From Oscheius onirici (Eukaryota > Nematoda > Chromadorea > Rhabditida > Rhabditidae): a stretch of 64,000 nt of DNA. The first letter of the stretch is position 1; each line of letters begins with the position of its first letter. Of this stretch, positions 1 through 11,672 are shown in pieces. The translations under genes were made by a program, and so were the position numbers. The stretch lies in the NCBI GenBank assembly GCA_932521025.1, contig OW051473.1, positions 10,292,001-10,356,000 of the forward strand. The letters are read 5' to 3'. The notes under the pieces were generated by a model. It was not told the origin of the DNA, did no database searches, and was given only the letters and a program-made list of their open reading frames with translations.

Positions 1-519
1 ATGGTCTGTACAATAGTTAGCGCGTGTTGGACACCTGCCTCTCAATCTCCCCGCCTTTTTTTAGACAAGTTTCCGACCCATTAATGTGCCTTCACCCTCC
101 AATTTAAAAGGTCATAAAATGTTGCCTTTTGGTGCTTTATTGTACCCAGTTGTGTGTTTTAAATACCATTGGATTGGCTTGGCGTTTTCGAAACCGGAAA
201 ATTATGGTGCAAGGTTGCACTTGACCATAGGGTCTCGTACCTTACTCATTGATTCAGACCCGTAGAGCGTTTTTTATTAATGATAGTTGAGCATAATCCA
301 TCTCAAACCACATCTATCTCCATTTGATCCAGCCGATAATTCAACGACAATCAGCTGTTTTGTCTTTTCTTAACGTACAATGAGATGTGTTGCGTCGTCC
401 CACCTACGATCAGCTGCCCGCACCTGTTGTGCCAGGATTATACACTTTTTTATGTCCGAACAACTGACAATATCGCATTAACTGAAACAGCGAATTAGCC
501 CACTCTGCGACTACATCGA
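1..519. other. Non-coding stretch, nothing recognised
   Basis: I see no convincing exon, RNA gene or repeat here. The sequence is of mixed composition without long open frames. Confidence 0.4.
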
Positions 520-762
520 TTAGGGCTTTTGTTCTTTTGCCGTTTCGACTTGATAAAGCCATAGCATGTTTGTATTCTCACCCTCATGCCAATCTTGGGA
601 AACCTCTATAATAAGCCTCTGAGCGACAGGTTCTTCTTGCTCGGAAAGAACACAAGCCTTCCAGATGTCCCGAGATTCGTAAATTATTCCTTGTTTCATT
701 GTTACGGGTGCGAACATGGCGCTTTTGCCGTCGATTTCTTCTCCTGTTGTCCAACAACTCAA
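520..762 (-). CDS. Hypothetical small ORF (80 aa)
   Basis: A single uninterrupted frame of 80 codons starts MSCWTTGEEIDG and ends ETAKEQKP. Its composition looks more protein-like than most random frames (mixed charged and hydrophobic residues, few low-complexity runs), but I do not recognise a family and see no signal peptide or membrane segment. It could be one exon of a longer gene, a gene remnant or chance. The overlapping plus-strand frame at 586-777 looks like its shadow. Confidence 0.2.
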   Translation of the reverse strand: MSCWTTGEEIDGKSAMFAPVTMKQGIIYESRDIWKACVLSEQEEPVAQRLIIEVSQDWHEGENTNMLWLYQVETAKEQKP

Positions 763-1060
763 TTTAGTCTGTTCTAATGAAGCAAAAGCAGAAATGCTGT
801 TCAGTCGGGCGTACTAGGGCACCCATCTTTTTCTATATCTCATTTCTGCAGAGCTTTGTTCTCTTGACATCATGGTGTAACGAAAGAGATGTTTCGAACA
901 TGACAGCCGAGGCAATAAGCCTTGAAAGTTTAAAGATATGGGTCACATTGTCCTGCAAACACGTCAGTTCACAGCTAAAAAAAACTTTGTCTTTTGATTT
1001 TGCTTACATGCCTCAGGAACTCTTTTTTGCACGGACAATTTTCAGTATGAGCTGACGAAT

Positions 1061-2582
1061 ATGTTTCTATGGTTGTTTATATGCCTAGTGGCGGCTGACG
1101 ATTCTATCTTGAAGATAGAAGAAAAGCTTACAACTGACAAGGAGTTTTATGATGGATGGATGGATCTCATCCAGCTTCAGGTTGTTCGAAACAATAGAAA
1201 CAACAACCAAGGATTCAGGCTCAACAAACTGAAGATCAGATGGCAGACTATCCCATGACTTACATCCTTGATGACGTATCGAAATGCAAAAAGTATAGAC
1301 CTTCTTATGATTCGACGTCGGAGACGCTTCGAACTGAAGATATTGGTAAGGCGAGAAAAATCAGACAAAAGATGCCATTCAGAAATTTATGCCGAAGTTG
1401 GACACATATCAACTTACTGCAAGTCGAACCATACTCTTCTGAAAGAAGGTACCATGTTCCCAGATACGGTTAGATTCGATTTCTTTACAGGTCTTCTGGA
1501 CAGTTGTGCTCACAGAGCGCCCGAAATGTCACTACCATCCATGGATAAGATGCTCCGCCTGAGAAATCCCAATCTGACTGTGGTCTCTACAAACGAACGA
1601 GATCAGCTTCTGACTGACCAGTCAAAACATCTCGCCGAATCTATTCAGAAAATAGATGGTTATGAAGAGAAATGGAAGTTGATTGTCTTTGTGCCAAGTA
1701 TTCAAGTGAGCTCCATTATCAGGTCCATATAAATGGTAATTCACAGGACGGAGAAGCTTCAGAAACGGGACAAACTGCAGTTGAAGTCCTCAGTTCAATT
1801 GAAGAACTTCACAAGCTGCTACCCACGAAAACTTTTGTTCTTGTGATCAGGTCTTCTGGAGATGGACTCTGGAGAGATTCCAGTCATGCTCATAAAGCCT
1901 GTCGGGCTATGCTCCAACGGTGGAAGACTTACAACAAATTCAATTACAATTCCGTATGGGATCAGGTACAAATTCCGGTTAATCCACTATTAGACTTTTC
2001 AGATTGACATGATCGTCCAGAAAAACTTTGTCGGACCAAATTTTACGGTCGACATTATGCCTCTTCTGAGAGATGCTGCTTTGGTGAATTTACCACATGA
2101 GTAAGTTATACGAAATGATTAGAATGTGTTTTTCTCATTCAGAGTTGATTTATCCCCGATGGGTTACGACTGCGCTCATTTCTCGGAGAGGGGTCTCTCA
2201 CTTTTACATCTAGCCATTTGGAACTCGATGTTAACGAGAAGCTCTGAAAGAACGCATCAATACAGACCACAAGTTCAACCGGTCCTTTGCCCAGATCCTC
2301 GCTGCCCATATATTCGAACGGCAGCAAACAGTGCCTACTGTATATTCAACGACATTGAGGTTCGAAACCTTCCAAATGTGGTGAAGGAAGTTTCAGGAGA
2401 TACCCATCACGATAGCTCCTCAACTAATCGTCGTGGCTGTTCTCTCCCTAGCCATTTTGCTAGCGTGTCTTCTTCTCTTTTTCAGTTGTCGTCGACCGAG
2501 AAAGACGAAGGACTTCAAATCTCCAATTCATGCTTTCGGCTCCAGTTTTAGTTCTATCAAGTTTATCGATGATGATTCCTGA
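1061..2582 (+). CDS. Phospholipase-B1/GDSL-like type I membrane protein, catalytic blocks missing
   Basis: Seven exons (1061-1180, 1219-1345, 1491-1690, 1747-1965, 2003-2100, 2143-2359, 2397-2582) join in frame to about 388 aa. Order: short signal peptide (MFLWLFICLVAA); a pre-catalytic segment ending SETLRTEDI, like the LRPxDI lead-in of PLB1 proteins; a segment with LPSMDKMLRLRNPNLT, matching the LPNxLxxFNPNLT block; EEKWKLIVF; GYDCAHFSERG, matching the DCFHFS block with the catalytic Asp and His; then WNSML and a PYIRT-like motif. A TM helix (VVAVLSLAILLACLLLFF) and a basic tail follow. PLB1 enzymes hydrolyse acyl esters on the cell surface. Here the GDS serine block that should follow LRTEDI and the GxND block after WKLIVF are absent, so it is probably a pseudoenzyme. 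All frames are open, so decay is not obvious. Exon 1 and exon 6 use weak donors (gttgtt, gttcga). Confidence 0.7.
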
Positions 2583-2685
2583 TATACGGGCTTTTGTGGA
2601 AAAGTGTTCTTTATTAAGCGAGAGTAAAGAAATGCAATATATAGGAAGTGAAAGTTGCGCATAGGAGCAGAGAGTGTTCAGCGAT

Positions 2686-3181
2686 TTAGGCCTTCTCGTA
2701 GACGCGAGTAGCGCTGACGGATCCACTGGTGCAGGTCTGCAATGAAAAAAATGTTATAAACAAATCTTCAAATGACTCACGATGTAAAGCTTTCCGTCCT
2801 TGACGTAACGCTCAAAGTGAGAATCCTTTCCTCCGTCCTTGCTTTTCTCCTCCTGGATGAGCTTGTCTCCCTGAACGGAGAAGGTGTAGGACACCTTGCG
2901 GCCATCAGCAGTTTCTCCGTCACGAGACTCTCCCATCTTCCACTTGGTGATGTGGGTCTTGAAGGTAGAGACGGAGGTCATGGTGAACTCGTCTCCGGCC
3001 TGAGTGAACTCCAGAGTCGGCTTGAGGTTAGCAGCAACCTTGCGAGTCATGAATCCGACTCCGACCTGAAAATAATCAAAATATACATTGTATAGAACAA
3101 TCTCACCTCCTTGAGATATTCGTCAAAGTTTTCGCCAGAGACAAAGTTCCACTTTCCGAGGATATCCTGATCGATGGTCAT
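2686..3181 (-). CDS. Intracellular fatty-acid/lipid-binding protein (LBP/FABP family)
   Basis: Three exons (about 3181-3107, 3064-2781, 2737-2686) encode about 136 aa, the usual FABP length. It starts [20 protein letters not shown], with the GKW and SENFD-like N-terminal signature of the family, and ends [11 protein letters not shown], where the RxY motif supplies the carboxylate-binding Arg and Tyr. No signal peptide is seen, so it should be cytosolic (the group of C. elegans lbp-5 to lbp-9) rather than one of the secreted LBPs. The role is carriage of fatty acids or other hydrophobic ligands. A poly(A) signal (aataaa on the minus strand) lies near 2612, in the gap to the converging PLB-like gene. 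Assignment to one lbp number is not possible by eye. Confidence 0.9.
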
Positions 3182-4339
3182 GATTGTTATTTGGTTCTGA
3201 AAATTAGTTATATTAAAGAAGAACCGTAGTGAGCGAGAGGAAAACAATGATGGACAGGCTGGAACTAGTACTGTTGTTTGTCAAGGCGCAAATAGTATAA
3301 TTTCCGTCGAAAACAAGTGCCAAAATCGATATTGGTTATGAGCCGAACGGCAATAGCAGGCAGAGGTCAACAACACCGAGGCCCGGGATGAGCGACCGCT
3401 TATCGCTAGAGGTTAACCCGTTGGAGATAGCACCGATGCTGTGTGTGCAAAGTATTTCGTGGCAATAGCTTCTTCTCTTTCAGGGCCAAACTTTGTGCTT
3501 TAAATTGTTCGAGGCCGAACGTGTTGCGAGCGGGAAAAGATAGTTTTGAAGGACGGAATTGAGTGTTCGAGAAAGTTTTCCGTCCTTGTATTATTGTAAG
3601 ATTGGGCGATAAGTCCTGAGATTTTGTTATTCGATAGCTACTATTTTAGAAGAAGAAGGTAAAAACAAAGAGTGAATGAGAGAAAGGCACGAGGCAGGTA
3701 GGCAGAAAATAGGAATGACGGTCACCCGTTTTCTATTTCCGATTGTATAAACAAAATGGCTGCAAATCGTGGTGGGACCTGTAAGATCCTATGGTACAGC
3801 GCTAAATTCAAATTATAAAAACGTGGGGCCTGCGGGCTGACGAGGGTTGTTGTTTACTAGCGATCGCTGCGCCCCTCCCAATTGGCGCGAAGTTTGAAAA
3901 AGAACAGAGTCTGTCTGACGAGAGAGGCCATTTCTAATTGAAAAAAAAGAGGTCAGAATAGCCAAAAACGCGGAGAACAGGCCATAGTGAGCTTCAAATC
4001 ACACCACCACCCATGGTAGCTGGCAAACATTTGCGCAACATGCGACCGCCTCTTGTTCTTCGAGCTTTTCACACCTTGCCAACGCTGCAACGCTTTTCTC
4101 GAACAAAAAACACGGATTAGAGCCGCGTTATCGCTTATCTTCCGGCTACAAACAACTCTTATCAACAGGAGCTTTCAACAAGATGAAACAGCAGGAAGAT
4201 TAGGGTTTTTCGCTGGTCAACGGATTTTTAATAATTTGAATTGTCTTGCTGCGATACACATATTGCTCCCTCTAGAGGCCATTGACACCAAAATTGACTG
4301 AGAAGATATTCTAGTTTATTTTCAATTATGCACCATCGT
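3182..4339. other. Intergenic region, promoter side of the LBP gene
   Basis: No coding exon is supported. It should hold the upstream control region of the minus-strand LBP gene and the 3' flank of the sorbitol dehydrogenase gene. The frames at 3953-4301 lie opposite each other and look random. Confidence 0.4.
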
Positions 4340-5989
4340 TTAGCAGGTTATGAAAACTTTGACGACGTCGGCTTTCTGGGTTCTCTTGAAGGCCTCGATC
4401 GTTTCTTCCAAGGTGTAAAAGGCTCTGGTCAGTCCCGACAAATCGATACGCTTAGTGGCGACAAGCTCTAGAGCAGTGGGATAGCTGAAAAATTGTTTAA
4501 AAAAATAACCAAAAACGGAAAGAAAAACCTGTTCACATAGCGGAAGATTCCTCGAATGTCGACCTCCTTAATGGCTGCTTCAATGATGGGAAGTTCTACT
4601 GTCGGAGCTCCCATACCGACAAGAACTAGAACTCCTCCAGGTCTTGTGGCCTGAAAATATAAAATACATAAATGCAATGTTTTAGGCAAACCATAATTCC
4701 TGTGGTGATGCACGGACCAGCACCTGTACATTCCAAAGTGGCATCAGGAGCTCTACCAAGAAGAGCTACGGCTTCTTCCGTAATTTGAGCAACATTTTTT
4801 CCCCTAAGTATGTTTTGAGGGGAAAAAAATAAAAAACGCTACTTTGTATTCAAAATATGGTCAGCTCCCAACTTTTTAGCCTGCTGAAGACGACCTTCGT
4901 CAAGGTCAGCGATAAGAACTTGACCAGCGCCGGATGCTTTCGCCGTCATCATGCACAACGTTCCAATTGGTCCTGCAGAAGTATTTTCTTCAGAAACAAA
5001 GTGAAAAAATATACCTGCACCCATTACGAGAACTCGTTCTCCCATTTTTATGTTAGCTCTGTTGCAAGTATGGACGGCAACAGATAGAGGCTCCAATAGA
5101 GCACCTTCTTCGAAAGTCACATGCTCGGGAAGTCTGAAAAGTTGTGTAAAACTATAAGAATGGCATACTTGTAGCAAAAATCGGCATCGTGAGTTACGTA
5201 GCGAGCCAGAGTTCCATGAATTGGGGGAGTAGCAAAGAATTTCATGTCGAGACAGAGGTTGTAGCGTCCCTTCTAGAAAAGAGTTAAAAAGTTGAAGAAA
5301 AAGTCACCTTGCATTGCTCACAACCCTTGCAGGGAAGACCTGGCTCCATTGCGACCTTGTCTCCAACAGTGAATCCTTTGACATTTTCTCCAACTTCAGC
5401 TACGACTCCAGAAGTCTCGTGACCAAGAACCATGGGAGCACAAACGACAAAGCTGCCAATTGCTCCGTGTGTCCAGTAGTGGACATCGGAACCACAGATT
5501 CCAACAGTATGTACTCTGATATCGATGTAAATTACAGGGTTGGACATTAATTAGTTGGAACTCCGATCGGCATTTTTTTGTGTGTTTCGCCTATAACTTT
5601 TTTAACAGCAATCTCCAGGATTGTCTATATCATGCCACCAACCAGTATTATAAAAAAGTAAAAATAAAAAAGTTATAGGCGAAACACACAAAAAAATGCC
5701 CAATTTCAATTTGTAAATCGGCCTGTAAAACCACGTAAATAAACCAAATCACTTGATATTCTGGGGTAAGAACGGCCTTTCGTAGGGCTAACCTGAGCCA
5801 AAAAATCAGACCTGGACGATCTATTTGAGCGACGCTAGATCGGAGTTCCAACTAATTAATGTCCAACTCTGTATGTTTGTCTACTCACCTGACTAAAAGT
5901 TGTCCTGGTCCGGGTTTCAGGATTGGCCTCTGTTCCATGCGCAAATCATCGATTCCGTAGAGAACGGCTGACAGGTTGTCCTCGGCCAT
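4340..5989 (-). CDS. SORD: Sorbitol dehydrogenase (zinc-dependent MDR family)
   Basis: Exons read from 5989 down to 4340 give about 350 aa. Exon 1 is 5989-5889 ([18 protein letters not shown]...); exon 2 starts at 5515 with [14 protein letters not shown], which holds a catalytic zinc-ligand Cys, followed by GHETSG with the His/Glu ligands. LPCKGCEQC covers part of the structural-zinc cysteine region. A Rossmann motif (VLVMGAGPIGTL) and NAD-binding acidic residues (IADLD) follow, then VLVGMG and a C-terminal [11 protein letters not shown]. It oxidises sorbitol to fructose with NAD+ (polyol pathway), in the cytosol. The frame is complete, though the C-terminus stops a little short of the human enzyme. 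Intron 1 (5516-5888) is inflated by a 329-bp foldback element whose end lies only about 24 bp from exon 2. All other introns are short. Confidence 0.92.
5539..5867. mobile_element. MITE/foldback-like element with nested inverted repeats in SORD intron 1
   Basis: Outer inverted repeats of 30 bp match perfectly: 5539-5568 (starting gttggacattaattag) and 5838-5867. A second perfect 36-bp inverted pair lies inside: 5569-5604 and 5665-5700 (containing tttcgcctataac). On the left the two arms are adjacent (66 bp continuous); on the right they are split by about 137 bp. There is no transposase frame, so this is a non-autonomous DNA element or foldback. No clear target-site duplication is visible outside the arms; a TTAA/TA near the ends is possible. 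It sits wholly in the intron. Confidence 0.75.
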
Positions 5990-6705
5990 TTCTGCAAGAA
6001 ATACTGACAGTAATGCGAAAAGAATCTATCAATTTGGACAAAGATCGAGATTGAGAGAGGGGGTGAAACGGGATGGTCAGTTGATAGCGTGATGGCGACG
6101 TTTCAATATGTCAATTGGCGACCGGCCGGAACGCATATGCTTCGAGGGTCAGCTGTGCGTACAAACGCCGGGGTCAAACATTTACGCAAAATATCAAGCA
6201 AGCTGGAGTTTCGGTATGGAACAAGCTGAAAAACGGTTATGCGCAATATTTAGATGAATTTTCCAGCATATAGCCGGAAGTATTGCCAGATTTTTTTTCC
6301 CACCTGCTTTTATTTTATAACTTTTTCCCCAAAAGGATAGTTAAGTAAAATGAGCAACTCTAGTTAATTTGTTGTGCTGACGGGTTTTTGGAACTTTTTG
6401 AGGACATACTTGGTTTTGTTCAATAACTCTTTATGCTACCTCTGAACCTGTATGATCACCTTCGCTAATATTTTTAGTATGACTAACGTCAGATCAACCA
6501 AAAAATCACTTTCCAGTTGTATTCTAATCGGTAGAGTTTTTCCTTGAGGTATCAAGCATTTTTAGCGTCACAATAAGCGCAGGTACGCAATATGGCGTCG
6601 CTTTTCAATATTATTGTTGGAACCAACAACTTGCATCTTCTGATCTTTAAAATCGATTTAAACCTGTTTAAGAGATAATAAGATGTTTTCAGGTAGTAAC
6701 CAAAA
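5990..6705. promoter_or_regulatory. Divergent intergenic region between SORD and CDK5RAP3
   Basis: The two flanking genes are transcribed away from each other, so this interval should carry both promoters. No TATA box or named operator could be assigned. An acceptor-like tttcag at about 6687-6692 before the CDK5RAP3 start suggests spliced-leader addition. No coding exon is supported. Confidence 0.4.
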
Positions 6706-8539
6706 ATGGACGCCAATCTACCTGTGGATATTAAGCTCTCTGCTCTTGGAGGTAAATATTTGTTCATATCTTTCAAAAACGCAAATTTATAGACTGGTTG
6801 AGCTCTCGTCGCTATATTAATGCCAATTGGGCTAACAAGATCAAGGATGTGAGAAAAAGGATCGCCGATGCTATTCTTGACATGCCAGAACATTCCAGGA
6901 TTCTTGAGCTACTTTCTAACAGCTGTAAGCTTTTTTCACCCTTTTTTCAAAATGTCGTTAAGACATCAACTACTACAACTGTCGCGAGATTGTCGAAATT
7001 CTCAAGGAGACCGAAAAGGATTCGAAGAACTTTCTTGGCTTTTATTCGTCTCAGAGGATGAAGGACTGGAAAGAAATTCTCTCTCTCTACGAAAAGGACA
7101 ATTTGCACATTGCTGAAGCAGCTCAGCAGCTCAATCAGCTCGTGAAATTTGACATTCCTGGTCTCAAGAGAGATCTAGCGGCTCAGGAGAAGAAAATCTC
7201 TGAAAGACTGGACAATTCAAAGTCGCAGCTGAAACAAGCCGAAGACTTGAAGAAGACTTACAATAGCGAGCTTTCACGGAGGGGACTGAAGGTTTGTAAT
7301 GATATTTCAGTCGAATTTTCGCTTCAGGGTGACAATCTTCGTCTCGAGTTCTTCCAAAAGACTGAATCTTTAGACAAGGTTTGCTCGGACGTCGAGAACA
7401 AACTTAAAGGACTTGATGCGGCTCGAAAATACTATATTGACATGCGTGCTTTCGTTCTAGGGTAAGGTAATTTCTTACCTTTTATTGCTAAAGTTTCAGT
7501 GACTCGAAGAAAATTCGTCTTCCCCTCCTCCAGCTCTTCTTCAGTACAAACGGTGAAGCTACTGCCTATCAATGGCTCCACGGAACTGCTCCGACTTCAA
7601 TCGAACGTCCCAACTTTAAAGAAATTCTCTCAAAGGTATGTTTCTTAACGTCAACAGTTATGTTAACCTTTTTAGCTGGTTGGCTCAAATGCTGCTGACG
7701 AAATCGATTTCGGAGATGACGATATCAACTTGGACGTGGATCTGGGAGACACGGACATTGTCGACTTTGAGGTACACGACGGCATCACTGATATTGTAGC
7801 AGGAGACGAGATTGTTCTTGAAGAGACTAACAATCAAGGTAAAAATATATTTAATAGTTAAAATTATTTTAGAAACTGTCAAGTCTGACCGTGTCGCTGT
7901 CGGCCAAGAAGCTCTGTCTCTTGTCCAAAACGAAAGGTGTCGTGAAGTGCTCAAAGCCGAACTCGCAGAGCTTCAAGTTTTTCTAAAGTCTGCTCAAAAC
8001 GACCAGGATCGTGGGCATCCAGCCTCCATGCTGCTGTCCGGATTTGACAACACTCCTACTATTCTCAATGTTAGTCCAGTAACATATGTTTTGACTCAAA
8101 TTTCAGGTTTCCCAATCAAAGATGACTACCTGGGTAAAGGAGATAACAGAGATTCTCACAGCTCTAAGCAATTCCAATACCACTGAGCTTTTCCAAATTC
8201 GTAATGATCCCGGATATGTCCAGCAGCTCATCGATCAGGTTAAGGAGCCGATTCTAAAAAGCAAAAGACTGGAGGAGTGAGTCAGTGTAATTTGCTCAAA
8301 ATTTTATAATTTTCAGTTGTTCCAAAGTCACTGCCAACAGCGTTGATGCTCTGAGAGAAGATTTCCAGAAAAGCGTCTCTCAAGTCAAACAATCCATTTT
8401 CAAAGCGGCCCAGCTTGAGCAAAAGGTACTGTTCTTTCTTTTTACTTATGCTTTTTAGTTGTGCTTGGATATGACCAAATTCACGAAAGGAAGACCTGTC
8501 AATCTTATGGGAGCCGTCAAATCTGTCGAAACCATCTAA
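6706..8539 (+). CDS. CDK5RAP3: CDK5RAP3 (C53/LZAP) orthologue
   Basis: About nine exons encode around 480-500 aa. The N-terminus (VDIKLSALGDWLSSRRYIN) matches the LDWLxxRR start of the family. The diagnostic block YSSQRMKDWKEILSLYEKDN is nearly identical to human, and so is the C-terminal GRPVNLMG. Coiled-coil stretches follow the N-terminal block (7120-7290). An acidic middle part with repeated Asp (DEIDFGDDDINLDVDLGD, near 7700) corresponds to the disordered DWGD-type segment that binds UFM1/ATG8 in other animals. The protein is the substrate adaptor of the UFL1-UFBP1 UFMylation ligase and an ER-phagy receptor at the ribosome-ER interface. Start chosen at the first ATG after the acceptor-like site. 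It is complete and shows no damage. Spacing to the next gene on the same strand is about 170 bp; a polycistron is possible but unproven. Confidence 0.92.
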
Positions 8540-8710
8540 TCAGCTAAACATTCTGTGATTTTCTACTTTTCTACTGTCCAACGGGATTTATTTGTACGTA
8601 TCGCCAAATTTCTGTCAGATTTCGTTCTAAATAAACTATTTCCGGGAACAGAAATTCTTTGGATGAATAATGAAGTGTCTGCTCTGAAAGGTTGCTAAGA
8701 GCCACCTTCA

Positions 8711-10443
8711 ATGAGGCTCAAGTTTCTCCTTCTTCTATTTATTCTTTTAAAATCAGGCAAGAATTTAGTCAATTAATACATTCCTTCAGTTTCGAGTGGA
8801 TCTGAAAACGATTTGTACAACACGCTTTTCGCCAAATACAACAATAATGTGAGGCCGCAGACTAATGGAGTTTCCATAACAAATGTGACCATTGTGCCCA
8901 CTCTTTTTCATCTTCTTTCCATCGTAAAAAGAAAAACAGACTTTTTTTAATGAAAATCTCAGAGCGAGGCTGAACAATCTATTGAATTCTCGATAGATAT
9001 TACCTATACTTGGAACGACCCAATAGTAAGCGCGTGATCAGTATTTATTCAGCTTAATTCCAGCTAAAATGGGATCCGGCGGCCTATCAGGGAAGAGAAG
9101 AGATTAAAGTACCAGAACCATTAATTTGGCAGCCGGATATTACATTATATTCAAGGTATTTTCAAATAAATTTTTCAAATAAAAATCGTGTTCAGTACTT
9201 CCAAATCTGATTTGATTCCGTTCGACAATCGTTTAGTAGTCGTAGATTATACTGGAGATGTGACGAAAAGTGGCCCTCAAGTAAAAAAATTTCGAGTATA
9301 AAACTTGGTTTTAGGTGGTTAACAATCCATGCGACCTGACCCTTAATAAGTTCCCATTTGACAGGCAGTCTTGCATGTTCATATTGGGACCCTGGAGCTA
9401 TACCAATACTGAGGTAGGTTTTGAAAATGAAAAAAAGGATAAAACTTTGTCAAAATAGGAACCTGATTAAACAGTACCTGTTTAGGTCACTCTATTTGTT
9501 CCGTCTACTCAGTTTGTTGCAAGTGACACATTTCTGGTAAGTTTAAGGCAGACCTTTTTTAAACTAATGAAAATTATTAGGGCAACACGGAATGGACCTT
9601 TTTAGGCATGACAGTGACCAAAGAACTCGATGAGACCTATGCTGAAGGAGAGTATGACATGGTTTGAAAACAATCTTTCACAGGCTAAATCCGAATCTCA
9701 GGTCTACTTCAGTATCAGACTGAGAAGAAAGTCTGCTTACTACGTCCTGGCTCTCATTGTTCCTACCTTTGTTTGCGCATGCTTGACAATTTTTGGTCTT
9801 TTCATTCCTACAGACTTGACAGGCCTCAGGATAGAAAAGGTTCACAACTTTTTTGGTTTTCTATAATATTCAGGCAACGCTCGGAATAGCTTCTCTTCTA
9901 GCAATGTCTTTGATTCTTGAGACAGTTACTCAAAACATGCCTAAAAGTGATGTCCTTCCTAAACTTGGTAAAACTATAAATTTGTGAAAATATTATGTTT
10001 AGGAACTTTTGTAATGGCTGAAGTTATAATTTGTGGAGTTGCCATGCTCGTATCGTGCGTCTTTTCTTTTGTTCACGAACGGTGTGTTAACTAACTTCTT
10101 TTACTGTTTTATAGAGTTACAACAAGAAGAGTCCGAGCCCCACAGTTTCTTCAAAAAATATTCTTGAGAAGAACTTACGACCGACAGGTGAAACAATCAG
10201 ATATGGCAATTCAAACAAAGAGCGAAACATGGTACCATTTTAAGTTTTTGTAACAGTAATATAAACTTCAGGACTCGTATTTCTCCGCTCCTTCATAGAA
10301 TTCAGCAATACATTGCAGATTCTCTTGCCGATGAAAAACTCAATGCAATTTGGCAGCGCATTTTCGATCGAATCGACTTTGTGACCATGTTTCTCTTCGA
10401 AATTGCCAACATCGTCATGATTCTAATCATTTTACTAGCTTGA
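8711..10443 (+). CDS. Cys-loop ligand-gated ion channel subunit (nAChR/LGC-type)
   Basis: About twelve exons. A signal peptide (MRLKFLLLLFILLKS) is followed by a ligand-binding domain with WNDP, LIWQPDITLY and the Cys-loop CDLTLNKFPFDRQSC (two Cys 13 residues apart). TM1 is YYVLALIVPTFVCACLTIF, then TM2 (LGIASLLAMSLILETVTQNM), TM3 (GTFVMAEVIICGVAMLVSCV), a short cytoplasmic loop and TM4 at the C-terminus (FVTMFLFEIANIVMILIILL). PFD in the Cys-loop and the TM2 sequence favour a cation channel of the nicotinic superfamily. I see no vicinal Cys pair in loop C, so it is probably a non-alpha or orphan LGC subunit. The TM3-TM4 loop is short. Intron 1 seems to use a GC donor (aaatcag|gcaaga). The ligand cannot be inferred. 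Confidence 0.88.
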
Positions 10444-10570
10444 GAAATTCTTTATTATTCAAATAAATAGTTGCACTATGTGTACAAAGCTTATTGGATG
10501 ACTGTGGGCATAAAAATTCGTGACTTTCAGAAGCAAGTGAAAAGTGGAACAAAAAACTGCGTAAGTGATA

Positions 10571-11672
10571 TTAAGTGGATTGCACGGTGAGGACACGTTC
10601 ACGGGTAAGTTGAATAACATTTTGATTAGCGTCGGATTCGACGTTCTCCTTCTGATTAGAATCTTCGCTGATGGGAATCTTGGTTTCGGTCTTCGGCTCT
10701 TGAATCTCTTTTGGTTCTACCTCTCGTTTTTCGTCTCGCTTTCGTCGACGCTCCATTTTGTCAATTTTGTCGACAAGCTGCTTCAGAACCATACGAATGG
10801 CATAGCGATCGTTCTCCCGGCGCGGACGGGACTTTTTCTGGTTCTATAAAAAACTGAAAAAATACAAAACAAAATCGTACCTCCTTCTGCTCCTTGGGAG
10901 CATCTCCACTTTCTTTGTTCTCCACAGTCTTTTTCTCAGAACGGCGGTTTCGCTGCTCCTGGCGAGGAGCTCCGTTTGGCTGAAAATATACAAATCTAGT
11001 CAAAGCACAATTCCACTTACCTTCACCAACTTGTCTACATTAGAGTCACGGTGCTTGTTAGTATTATGCTGATCACGTCTTCCTCCACGGTTTTTATTGC
11101 CAGCTGCCTTCTCCGGATCAATCGTCACTCGTCCTTCGAGCCGTCCCTTGTTCAGCTGAACCGAATCAGTCAAAGAATATGGCAACAGTTACCTTTTCAA
11201 CGGCTTCGGCAGGCGCAGCCTGTCCATTTTGATCGCGACGACGATGTTGAGGAGCAGAATTGGCAAGTCGACCGCTGTGCTCGATAGAGGGAACATTTTC
11301 ACGCCATTGGTCAGCCCTACGAAATTATTTAAAAACTACTAACATGAAAACATACGGTGTCTTTCCTTGATCCCATTCCCGATCCCAGGTCTTGTTCTTA
11401 TTTCCACCCTTGGCCGGCTGATTCTGATTTGACTAAAAGTCGGGAATTGAACGCATTTCTAAGAAAAACCGACCGTTGAAGGTTTCTTAGGCAAAATGGT
11501 AGTGTTGCTAGCACGATCTGCCTCAACCTCCTAGAAATTATATCATTACAAAAGGTTATCAAGCTCAAACTTTGCTCCTCTGCTCGATTTTTAGGTTCTT
11601 TTCCCTGATGAGTGCGATCTTTTTATCCAGTTGTTCCTCTTCTTCTTTGGAGCGCCGCTTGTCTCTGTCCAT
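10571..11672 (-). CDS. CCDC9-like RNA-associated coiled-coil protein
   Basis: About seven short exons read from 11672 to 10571. The N-terminus (MDRDKRRSKEEEEQLDKKIA then REKNLKIEQRSK) matches the CCDC9/CCDC9B start, a short coiled coil with LDKxI..LRxKN. Downstream are polar, basic segments with RGGRRD, WDREWDQGKTP and ADQWREN, then KSRPRRENDRYAIRM and a highly charged C-terminal region (ERRRKRDEKREVEP). Family members co-purify with the exon-junction complex and RNA; no enzyme domain exists. The start lies 5 bp after a tttccag acceptor, so a spliced leader or an upstream non-coding exon is likely. The protein is largely disordered. CCDC9 identity rests on the N-terminal helix and low-complexity style, so confidence is moderate. 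Confidence 0.6.
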
